DNA of 64,000 nt from Allomyces macrogynus ATCC 38327 (taxonomy: Eukaryota > Blastocladiomycota > Blastocladiomycetes > Blastocladiales > Blastocladiaceae): the NCBI GenBank assembly GCA_000151295.1, contig GG745332.1, positions 634,792-698,791 on the forward strand, written 5' to 3'. A program made the position numbers and the translations under genes. The notes beneath the pieces are model-generated. The model was not told the origin of the DNA. It did no database searches and worked only from the letters and a program-made list of their open reading frames with translations. Positions 41,153 to 50,628 of the stretch are shown here, in pieces; within the stretch, counting starts at the first letter, position 1, and each line of letters begins with the position of its first letter.

Positions 41153-43874
41153 ATGTCCACCGGCGCAACCGCAGCCGGTCCGCCGCCGACCGCACTCCGG
41201 CGCGCGTCCTCCACGCGCTCGTCCAGCAACTTTGACGACAACGCCAGCACGCTCTCGTCAACCTCCTCGACAACGCCGCCAGCACGCCGCCGCACGGGTT
41301 CGGCTGCGATGGTGGGCCTGCGCTTCTCGCACCCGCCGTCGTCGGTCGCCAGCGAGCCGACCGTGCGCGAAGAAGAGCAAAACGACGACAACGACGCTTC
41401 GCGCACGGGTTCCGGCACGGCCAACAACGATGACGCTACCGCGTCCGGCCCCATGGCCGTGCCCGACTTTATCGCGCACGTCATGCACTCGCGTGCCGCC
41501 ATTTCCGTCGGCGAGTTTCTCGCGCGCGTGCGCGACCACGGTGACCGTGTCGGCCAGTGGCTGATTCCGCGCGTACAGCTCGGCCACTTGCTCTCGGTCG
41601 CAACCGAACAGGGGTCGATTGACGAGCTGGTCGATTGTGACGCCCTTGCCGCACTGTTCCTGAACCATGTCCACCCGGTGCCCGGTGGTGGAGCCGCCGA
41701 AGACGTCGGGCTCGACGGGGACGACGCGGTCATGTATGGTGGTGGCGGTGACAACGAGTCTGCGATCTCGTCGACGTCAACAACGACGTCCTCGTGCAGT
41801 AGTTCCGCGTCAGACCAGTCGCCGCCCGCATCCACGTTGTCGTCGTCGACCAACCCGTACGTCACGTCGCCGCGCCCAAAAGACGCAGATCTCAGTCCCG
41901 CTGACGCCGACACCGGCCGCCGGCCAAGGACCACGTCGTCGCGGATCGCGCACGCTATTTCGCTCCGCTCCACTTCCGCGCGCCGGATGGCCTCGACTTC
42001 GCGTGTACGTCGCGCCGTTTCGCGCGACCGTGCGGCCAGTCCAGACAGCAGCAGTACGGGCAAAAAGAAAAATAAGAAAAAGTCACGCAAGAGTCATCGT
42101 GCGTCAGATCCGCCCACCGGCGACCCGTCGCTCGTGTCCTTCAACAGTTCCGCCGACCCGTTCGATCTCAATGGGACCGACCTTGACTTTGTCGTGACGC
42201 CGCCCATGCCGAGCACCCCGCGCCGGCTGACCTCGTCGCAGTACTCCAGCACGCCGCCCTCGCCCGCACCGTCGTCGTCGTTGCGCTCCCACTCGTTCCC
42301 GGAACCGCACTCGCCGCACCGGCACCACCACCACCACCACCACCACCACCATCACCGGTCGACGACGCGCGCGGCGCGACTTGCCGCGCTCGATCCGGCC
42401 GTCTTGGTCCAGCAGTTGCAAGAGTACGAGGCGCACTTTGCGGCGGTGCGCGACCAGAACGCGCAGCTCAAGGCGCGCGAGGATCAGCACCTGCAGGCTT
42501 TGGCCGAGTATGAGGCCAAGTTGCAGGAAATGGCGCACGATCGGCGCAACTTGGCGATCACGCTGAGTACCGCGCGCCGCACCGCGGCCGAGGCCGAGAA
42601 CTCGCTGTTTGATATCGCGTGCGAGCGCGACGCGGCCATGGAAGCCCAGGCAGCGGCCGAGGCGCAGGTCGCGCAGTGGCGCCGCGCGAATGCTGAGCTC
42701 AAGGCGCACCTCGAAGTCGCTCTGCAACGCATGGACGCCTACAAGGCGCAGCTCGAGAATGTGCACGGCGCGTTGGATGAGGCAAGGTTGGTCGAGGCGC
42801 AGTTGCGCGACGAGGTCGAGCATTACCACGACCAGTACCAGCTCGGCAAGTCGTTGGCCGACGAGTCTGCGGCCGTTGCCGCTGCCGCAGCGGCTCAGAC
42901 CGAGGAGGGCGCCTGGCAACCGATCCCGGTCGTGATCGAGGGCGATGCGCGGTCCGGGTCCCGGCAGAGCCGTGGTAGCAGCGGGTCGCCCGGCGCGCCG
43001 CCGTCGGTCCCGCCGTCACCGACCCGTCTCCCCGAACCGCGCGTCGCTTGTCGTGCCCGTGCCCATGTCGCGGCGCGCGTCAGCGCTCTCGGCCATTGGC
43101 GAGGCCGCCGCTGCCGCTGCCGCCGCCGACCCGGACGCGCCGCATGCCGCAGAGCACGACGACGACGCGCTCGACGCGTTCGACTTGGACGCGTCGGCGC
43201 CGGGGAACCGGTCGCTATGCTTTGAGCTCGAGTCGGCGCTCGCGGCGGAAGCCGACGCCAAGCAGCTCGAGGAACTGACCGCGCAACTCTCTGCGGCCCA
43301 GGATGAAGTGACCGCGCTCAAGGCCGCGCTCGACGAGACGGCGACCCGTGCGTCCCGCGCCGAGCACGACCGTGACGATGCGACCGCGCAGGCCGCGTCG
43401 TTGCAGATTCAGGTTCGACACTGGCAGCGGTTGGCGGAGAGTATGCACCCGACGTATGCACAGGCGGCGGCGTCACGACGGACCATGGGCACGCAGACGC
43501 CGACGTCGACGGCGGCCAAGCAGACGGTCGTGGATGCGGGCGAGTGGGCGAGTGTCATGCAGTCACTGCACGCGCATCGCACGCAGGCCCAACGGTTGGC
43601 GGGAGAGAAGCGGCAGTTGGAGACGGCATTGGCGCGCGCGCAGCGGGATGTGGAGGCCGCGCAGCACGAGATTGCGCAGTTGCGGTCGGTGAACCGGCAC
43701 CAACAGGAATTGTTCAAAGTGGAGCACGATACGCTGCCGCCGCTTGCGGCGGTGTCGGAGGGAATCGTGCCGCTCGAACAGCAGCCGGCGGAGCTGATTC
43801 CGGACAGTAACACGGGCAAGAAGTCGAAGAGGAAAAAGAAGGGCAAGTTGTCGGCGGCCAAGCAGGTCAACAAG

Positions 43875-43920
<46 letters not shown>

Positions 43921-44712
43921 CCAAGCCCAAGCAACGAGAAGAACCGGTCCCCACCACGACGAGTTCGGTGATTGCGCCGCCAAGCGCCCCCTCCCCCGCA
44001 CCGGCAGCACCCGCGTCCCCACGGGCATCACGTCCGGCAAGCGTCGTGTCACGATCCTCTGACTCGTCGGTCTCGTCGCTGTCGCGGCTGACGGCGTTGC
44101 CGCCGCTGACCCCGAAATCTCCGACCCTCTCCCCACATTTCGCGGCGCGTCGGGCCCGACATGACCGCACCCGGCACGCGACGCGTTTCGACTTTGCTCA
44201 CGGGTCTCAGCAGCCCACCGGCCCGCGGCAACGGTCTGCGGCGACGCACGTCTGCAGCCCCCTCGGCCGCCTCGGCTGCATCCGTCGCGTTCCCGCCACC
44301 GGCACCGCTCCTGGCCACGCCACGGCCCGTCTACAAGTCGTCGCCCACGTCCTCGGCCGCATCGACCGCTCTTTTAGCGTCCACGTCGTCGACGTCGCTC
44401 GCATCGCTCATGTCGGACCTCGACTTGGAGTCGGACGGCGGGCACAGCGGGAACCCGAAACGGTTGCGGATCCGGTCGATTGCGCGCGGGTTCCTCGCCG
44501 CAGTCGTGCTCAATATCGGGTTTCTCATTATGCTCGTGCTCACAAGTGCCGGACTTTGGAACCCGGCAGCCGTTGGTGGGCGCAGAGGATTGCCGGCCGC
44601 CGAGTGGCGTCGCGCACCCGCGATGGTGGGTGGAGTTGGTGCGGGGGCCGCGGCCGCTGCAGTCGCGGTTGGCGCGACGCGCGCGGGTGGAGGAGCGTGG
44701 CGGCGACAGTAG
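41153..44712 (+). CDS. Large coiled-coil protein with C-terminal tail anchor; two apparent frame changes
   Basis: Family unknown. The frame from the ATG at 41153 (MSTGATAAGPPPTALRRASS) is open to about 43225. It contains a folded N-terminal block (residues ~100-180: PDFIAHVMHSRAAISVGEFL, RVGQWLIPRVQLGHLLSVAT), a Ser/Asp-rich linker, a His tract, and then long heptad-like coiled coil (VQQLQEYEAHFAAVRDQNAQ onward). Coding then continues one frame over from about 43030 (MSRRASALSAIGEAAA, LESALAAEADAKQLEELTAQ). It shifts by +1 again near 44130 to end at 44712. The C-terminal part has one membrane helix (RGFLAAVVLNIGFLIMLVLT) about 60 residues from the end, suggesting a tail-anchored golgin- or tether-like protein. 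The two +1 shifts may be unseen introns or single-base errors. About 1180 residues in all. Confidence 0.65.
42322..42354 (+). repeat. CAC repeat encoding poly-His
   Basis: Roughly eleven consecutive CAC/CAT codons in frame within the coiled-coil protein gene, encoding a His homopolymer before STTRAARLAAL. Confidence 0.9.
43876..43920 (+). repeat. ACG trinucleotide repeat encoding poly-Thr
   Basis: About fourteen ACG codons with one ATG interruption, in the second reading frame of the coiled-coil protein gene, between KQVNKS and TKPKQRE. Confidence 0.9.
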
Positions 44713-45471
44713 ACAGTGTGATTTTTTTTTTTTTGGGAATAGTGTGGAATGGAACATCCAGTATTGAATCATGTTTTTGTTGTTCTCATTGCAAAGGGAG
44801 GAGTTACAGCCGCTGTTCTGTAGAATGCTCAGAGCGCATGCACCAGGCCTCGCGCACTTCTCCCTGCATGCACACATTGGACTCACAGAGGCCACTCTCT
44901 CGGACCTTCAAGAAGACCCATTCACCATGCTGCCGGATAAGACGCTGTTACCGTCGCTGCTCATTGAGCGCCATCGCGCTCAATCAGCCGAGCGTCGACA
45001 TGGCAACGGTGGAAAATGCATCGCTGGCCCGACAACGATGTTAAAAGATGAGCTGCAATGAGTGATTTGGGCGTCTGTATGACTTGATCCGGCTGTGGAA
45101 TCGAGGAAAGATTTCAGTTTGCTGGGGCATGTCAGCGAGTGCACATCCTTGGACCATGAGGGGATTGAAGCGTTTTGATGGATCAGAAATGCTTCGAGGT
45201 CGGAGTCGTTGATGTCGATGCTGAGAATTGTGGTACCTTTTCAAACACGCGCGCATTGTCCATACCGCCGCGCAACACCACCACGTCGTAGTGCTTGTTC
45301 TTGCACGTCCACAACAAGCACATTCGGGTGAGCTTGTGCGTGGTGGCCCGTCATCTTTGCGACAAGGTGCTGATCGTGGCACTGCTAACATATTCAACAC
45401 AGCAAGCCATGGAAACAGGCTTAAAAAATGGCAATCCAGCGCATTCATTTATGAATTTCTCTCGACAAGGC
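44713..45471. other. Intergenic region between coiled-coil gene and APH-type kinase gene
   Basis: 759 bp between convergent 3' ends. It begins with a poly-T tract at 44723-44734. The only coding-like signal is the short fragment listed separately at 45234-45330. Confidence 0.5.
45234..45330 (-). pseudogene. Fragment resembling one exon of a DJ-1/PfpI-family protein
   Basis: On the minus strand a short open stretch reads CKNKHYDVVVLRGGMDNARV followed by FEK, then a GTACCA donor-like site. DJ-1/ThiJ/PfpI proteins have YDVVVLPGG...NA...L at the strand before the nucleophile elbow. The Pro of PGG is Arg here. No upstream start region or downstream nucleophile-cysteine exon was found in either direction, so this looks like a remnant. 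The match is short, so confidence is low. Confidence 0.3.
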
Positions 45472-46578
45472 CTACTTGCCCTTGCCAAACATCGAATCAA
45501 GCTCCTGGGCCGCCTCGGCAATCCCGCGCGCCACGTCCTTCACGCCGAAATACGAGTACCAGGTCAAATAACCGGCGACGAAGCGCAGCACCATGGCCGC
45601 GTGGTCGTACGTCTCGTCGAGCGGCTTGGCAGCGGCCACGAGCAGGTCAATCATGGCGTTGACAGCACCTGCATCAAAAAGTCCTGGCGTCTGCCGAATC
45701 CCGGCACGAATTGCGACCAGGTGCGCGAGATACTGCGCAAAATCCTGATCCGGGTGCCCGAGCCGTGAGCATTCCCAGTCGAGCACCGTGATGCGCGTGG
45801 GCGCGTCGGCATTGTCGAGCAGAATCGAGTTGGGCCACAGGTCACCAAAAATACGGCCGGACCGGGCGCGCGGATGCTTGAGCGCTGCGGCAATTCGGTT
45901 GGCCCACTTTTCCGCGTCAGCGCCGAGCAACTCGCACTCGGCAATCGTCCTTTGGAAGCTTGGCTCGAGACTGCCATCAAACAGCGCCGTCATGTCTGGG
46001 TTCATGTCCTTGGTTGCCCCCGCTTTTGGCACAGCACGCGTGAACGCAATAATCGCGTCGGCGAGTGCAGCGAGCTGGTCACGCGGGCGCGGCGACTCGA
46101 AGTATTTGAGCATGAGCATTGCGTTGGGCGTGCCCACGTCTTCCATGATCAGCGCGTATCGCGTCCTGCTGAAATGGTATGGCGTCGGAACAGTCCATGG
46201 GATCTTGGCGCTTGATCTCGACGGGGCCCTGCGAGCAGCGATCAAGACGAGTGCATTATGCTCATGCACAGCGCGGTCCTGCGGCAAGTCAACTTCCCCG
46301 TTGGTGCGCATCTGCGGTGCGAAATACTTGAGAATAAATGTCGTAGCCGTTGAGGGGATTGCCGCATAGCCTTCTGCGGGCAGTGGTACTCCATGCTGGA
46401 CGAAATCAGGACCAGACGCGAGCATGACACGCCAAACGTAGTTGGCGAAGCCGCCGGAGAGCAAGTCGACGTCGGCGACGCGTTTCTTGAGCGCCGGGTC
46501 GAGCAATGTGGCCGTATAGCGCGAAACGCCCTCGGACGTCGTCAGATCAAGGGCGGGCGCCGCGTCGGAGGACGCCAT
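45472..46578 (-). CDS. APH-fold small-molecule kinase with altered HGD motif
   Basis: Aminoglycoside phosphotransferase/choline-kinase-like fold; substrate unknown. Single exon, 368 residues. N-terminal lobe: DLLSGGFANYVWRVML (glycine loop) and TTFILKYFAPQMRTNGEVDL (Lys on the ATP-binding strand). The C-lobe has the catalytic block RSGRIFGDLWPNSILLDNAD and the metal-binding ITVLDWECSRLGHPDQDFAQ. The usual HGDxxxxN is here FGDLWPNS: the His is Phe and the Asn sits one position early, while the Asp of the loop and the Asp of DWE are kept. C-terminal helices (YDHAAMVLRFVAGYLTWYSY) are typical of fungal APH-domain proteins. Soluble; no targeting signal. Activity may be changed or lost, but the frame is undamaged. 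Confidence 0.8.
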   Translation of the reverse strand: MASSDAAPALDLTTSEGVSRYTATLLDPALKKRVADVDLLSGGFANYVWRVMLASGPDFVQHGVPLPAEGYAAIPSTATTFILKYFAPQMRTNGEVDLPQDRAVHEHNALVLIAARRAPSRSSAKIPWTVPTPYHFSRTRYALIMEDVGTPNAMLMLKYFESPRPRDQLAALADAIIAFTRAVPKAGATKDMNPDMTALFDGSLEPSFQRTIAECELLGADAEKWANRIAAALKHPRARSGRIFGDLWPNSILLDNADAPTRITVLDWECSRLGHPDQDFAQYLAHLVAIRAGIRQTPGLFDAGAVNAMIDLLVAAAKPLDETYDHAAMVLRFVAGYLTWYSYFGVKDVARGIAEAAQELDSMFGKGK

Positions 46579-48640
46579 TATTCTGTGGGGTGCGATTTCT
46601 GAACCGTTTGCAGGGAGCGCGGTGATGGGGATGAGCAGAGGTCGAATATTTTATAGGGAATGTGTCAACGAGTTGTGACGTGTGGTTCGGTTGACTCAAT
46701 CTTGGTTGACTCAATCTCGTCAAGCTTGGCGGCAGCGTGGCTGCGATATCGATTGTGCTCCAGTTTGTATTTGTCCCATGCTTTCAGGGATTATCTGTTT
46801 GCTCACTTGCACTTCACGAATGGTCAACAGAGACGCCCTGCTACTTGGCATCAATGTGCTCAATGTCCTCGATTTTTACCTCAACTTGCTCGCCAAGTGT
46901 GGTTGCGGACCAAGGCTTTTGGCGACGACTGCAAAAGGCAAATCTGCATCTACGAGTGCGGCTGACTTGATAACCGCGACCATCAGCACACGCGCCACGA
47001 CCATGGATCCCACTCCGCACGTTTTTGACGTAACGCCAGTCGCTCATGTGCTCAAGTCCGCCCCCTTTGGCACTGCCAGTCCCATTGCCACGTTTGGTGA
47101 CCTGCAGGTTGCTTAGGCCAAGCTCCAAGCATCCCATATTGCGCTCCTGGTATCACTCAATTAAATCGCTGCATTCACCAGCCCAGTCGACTGTGCTGCG
47201 ATTGCACATGCTGCAGAAGTTGAAGTAAGCTTTTCGCATGACAATCCAGCGACTCTGCTCCCAGAGCCATACAGCGGAGAATGTCTGCTTGTTGGAATAT
47301 ACACATAAGATTCTAACTCTATCCCAAGCAACCAGTACCGGCTTGAAGCACTCTCTGCGAGCGGTAACCCTGCTTCTGCATGCTCCTTGCAGATTACCAA
47401 GCTTCAGAACCTGTTCATCAACACTGGGCTCCTGGATCACATTGTGGTCCATGGTCTGTGCCAGGGTCACAACTTGTGACACAACGCCCACTGGTCCTGG
47501 CGCATTCATGGCCCACAATGCTCTCTTGTCAAGTTCTGCTTGCTCATATTTGACAATGTGAATGACCAAACATTGACTTCCAGCAAGGCGTTATAGGTGT
47601 CGCTCCAGGGTAATGACATTTAGAGATTGACTGGGCATCATCTGGCCACACCCCACTCAATGAGTACCTGACATTTGACGAAATGGCCATTCCATGCTCT
47701 TGGCCATGTTGTTGCCCATACTTTTCATCAATGACAGAAGCTGTCATAACTCTGACTGCAAGGGTGAAACAGAGACGTATGAATGGTCTGGAGACTTTAT
47801 TGGGGCTGTGGGCATGCAGTTCAAAGTGGACAATGTCATGGAGGCATGGTTCATGCTTTGCACTTTGTCACTGTCATGCAATGTGCTTGAACTGGAGTGG
47901 CAGCATTCTATGGCCCCAGCAGTAATGAAGAGGTTCTGCAGCACGTTCTCTGAACGCGACACAGTATCAGTGCTGAATGCACATGATGTTTGATCTGATC
48001 CGTGCTGAGTGTGCTTGACAAAGAGCCAAGTATCAAGTGCCCATGTACCTGTGTCTCATTGGGCTCAGGCTTGGCACCTGGGTGGTGGACAAAGTACAGC
48101 AAATGGCTTTACACATTGACAAATTTTTCGCATTGGCAACTTTCATTGTGCACATTTGACCAGCTTGCATGTGTTGATTTTGTGTGGATCAACCAGCCAA
48201 ATGGTGTGCCAGCCATTGTGACAATGTGTGGTGGCGCCAGGATCATTTTGGCGTTTCTTGCATGACAATGGAGTGTCGCTGTTGCTGGAACTGTACCATG
48301 ACAAGTGTTTGCTGGTCACCACGTATCCATCCTACTCAAACGTGTTGGATTAGACTGCCACCAAGAGCCAGACAGGCGGGTGCCCATCCTTTTTATGGAA
48401 GGCACAACCCATGCCAGCCTGCCCTGACCAGGTGACAATGTTATAACTGCAATGTGCCAAAACTATCAAAAACTAACAACAAACACCCATGATGCAGTGC
48501 GCATGGGCTCCCCTGGAAACTGGTGGAGTTCCTTTGTGTGTGCAGCTGTGTGGCCAAGCACACTCTCTTCAACAAAGCGCGCTCTCTGGAAACGAGTATT
48601 GATCAGATCTCATTTGGGCGAGTGGGAACCCAGCCACCAC
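46579..48640. other. CpG-poor gene-free region with plus-strand coding relics
   Basis: The first ~200 bp should contain the promoter of the minus-strand kinase. From about 47,100 CpG becomes rare and TpG/CpA frequent. Short plus-strand frames (46985-47115, MDPTPHVFDVTPVAHVLKSA; 47220-47310, FSHDNPATLLPEPYSGECLL) look like coding remains, and a weakly similar block HDNGVSLLLELYHDKCLLVT recurs near 48260-48340. Stops and frame changes separate them. Nothing intact and no family assigned. Confidence 0.45.
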
Positions 48641-48649
48641 ATGCTGCTC

Positions 48650-50408
48650 GTTCATTCTGGAGCTGCAGAGCCCATACATAAACAAGGGGCTTCTGGAGTG
48701 CAGTGTTGTGCATGGCAACATTGAATGATGGTCATGATCCTGTAGTTTGTATGGTGTTGCCTGCCTGTTGTTCCAGCATTCTTGTGGATTGAATCAATCA
48801 CTGTGCATTCATATGTCAAAAAGAGTTCTGCCTTGTGTTCCAACATGTTTGCCAAACTGGTCATTCCATTGTCATGTTCACATCATCTGCTTCACAGCAC
48901 ACCATGCCAGCAAATGGGGAACCACCACTTCCTCAATCCGCCCATCCTGTGGCTCATTGACGTACAGCGCCTGGAGTGCTGACTGCATGAGCACCCAAAG
49001 AAATCAAGAGTCGTCTTGCTCCACTTCTTGGTATGAATGTAAATGAAACGCAGCGCTGGCGGGAGATTATTGGCCAGCGCCACCACTTCCATATCTTGCA
49101 GCAATGTCAACTTCAAGTTGAGCCACACAACTGTTGATGGAATTGCTGTGGAAATTGGCATGAGCACATTTTCCAAGCCCACCTGCACTGTTACCCATGT
49201 TCTTGTAGATGACCAGGTCCATGAGCATCAGAAATTGTGGAAAATGGTGGCCAATTGCAGCTGCACATATTTTGGCTGCAAGGCAATCACCATAAATGTG
49301 GAGCATAGTGAGTATGTGCAGCAACCGCTCAAGATGTAGGTAACAACCAGGTACCAGAATTCAACTGGACGGATCAGGATGATCTGCAAAATAACAATCA
49401 TCACCATGTGACATGCTCAGCTAGCATTCAGGTATATGTGGCATTGTTGGGGCCATCATGACCAGCTTGTGGAGACTGGGCAGGATAAACTGTGCGAGGC
49501 ATGCATGCAAACATGTGATTCCCAACATGGAGACAGAGCATCGATTCGTGCAAGCCTTTGGGGATAAAATATGGCAATGGCATGTGCGCCTGCAGTGGCA
49601 AATGCAGGCAGAGTGACAGTGTTGTGACATTGGGTGGGACAACTGCAAGCAATGGAGAATTGAGATGGAGGGCAGTCAAAAAAGTCGCTGGAACAGGCAG
49701 AACAGGCAGCAAGTCCAGTGCATTGGGGCTCCAGATATCATCAACCCAGTCAAACATTGGATCATTCATGATCAAACACCAATACTGGCATGGCAGCTGG
49801 TGGGGAAGTATCTTGAGAGGATATCCTCCAGCTTCTGAGACATGGAACATTGCATCAGACTGGTCGAGGATCACAGCCAATGAACCAACAGTAAGATCAG
49901 ACTGGCTGAAATGTGTCTCCCAAACATTGACCTGATCCTGCAGCCCGTTCCCGTTTAACACAAGACGCCAGAAAGATGCCACAAACCTGCTGCCAAGGAA
50001 ACAAGATCCAGCAACCAAGGCCACTGGCGAGGTATGCACAGCAAGGGAGAGCAGAGCCATGACCACTAACACACTCAAGTGCTTGAACGCATGCACAAGG
50101 AAGACCAGTGTGATGTCATGCCAGGATCGTGGCAAATTTGCAAACAGATGAACGAGCACATCGTCCAGAATCTTGTGCGAGAGTTGCTTGATGGGAGTGA
50201 GCATGGCAACAGTGCTGGCAATGTGATCCCCACCATGGTCACCATGCTGAGTGAATCGAGCATATTGACGTTCAATAAGCGGCAATGGTGGCAGCTCAAA
50301 GCGCAGCATGGTTGTGCTTGGTGGTGCAGTTGCAGCTGTCATCAAGAGTCTGGTGGCCTGTGTCACTGGGAGGAGAAAAGCAATCCTCAGTCGAGAACTC
50401 AACAGCAC
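48650..50408 (-). pseudogene. Relic of an F-box-like / leucine-rich repeat protein
   Basis: The minus strand holds a 326-codon open frame (50408-49428) and broken frames beyond it. The part QLSHKILDDVLVHLFANLPR followed by FLVHAFKHLSVLVVMALLSL resembles an F-box-like helix pair. Further on come Leu-rich blocks of LRR flavour: VVPPNVTTLSLCLHLPLQAH, and at 49190-49020 IPSTVVWLNLKLTLLQDMEV and ALANNLPPALRFIYIHTKKW. The reading shifts between 49428 and 49324, and stops occur after 48890. The whole stretch is CpG-depleted, so missense and nonsense changes from deamination are expected. The family call rests on pattern only. Confidence 0.4.
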
Positions 50409-50628
50409 AACAGCGTGTCATGTCCCCTTTGTGGGGCTCCCTAGTGCCTCTTCCCCACTTCCACACTGGGAGGAACAATGTTGGACAGAGGTCGGACATG
50501 ACCGAACAGAATTGGTCTCTGAACGATGCACCTTGAGTGGAGCGCTGTGCCAACCACAAGCACGGCTGCCGATTGATCGCAATGCAATACACAGCACACA
50601 TGTTGATAAATAACTAACACAATTCCAT
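50409..50628. other. 3' flank of TRM4 gene
   Basis: 220 bp at the right end of the CpG-poor block. No coding feature is supported; the 3' UTR of the minus-strand TRM4 gene should lie here. Confidence 0.5.

Noticed and set aside
47100..50628. Horizontal transfer as an explanation for the different composition of this block
   Set aside because: The change is mainly CpG loss with TpG/CpA gain rather than a general shift, and coding relics have local character; decay by deamination is simpler.
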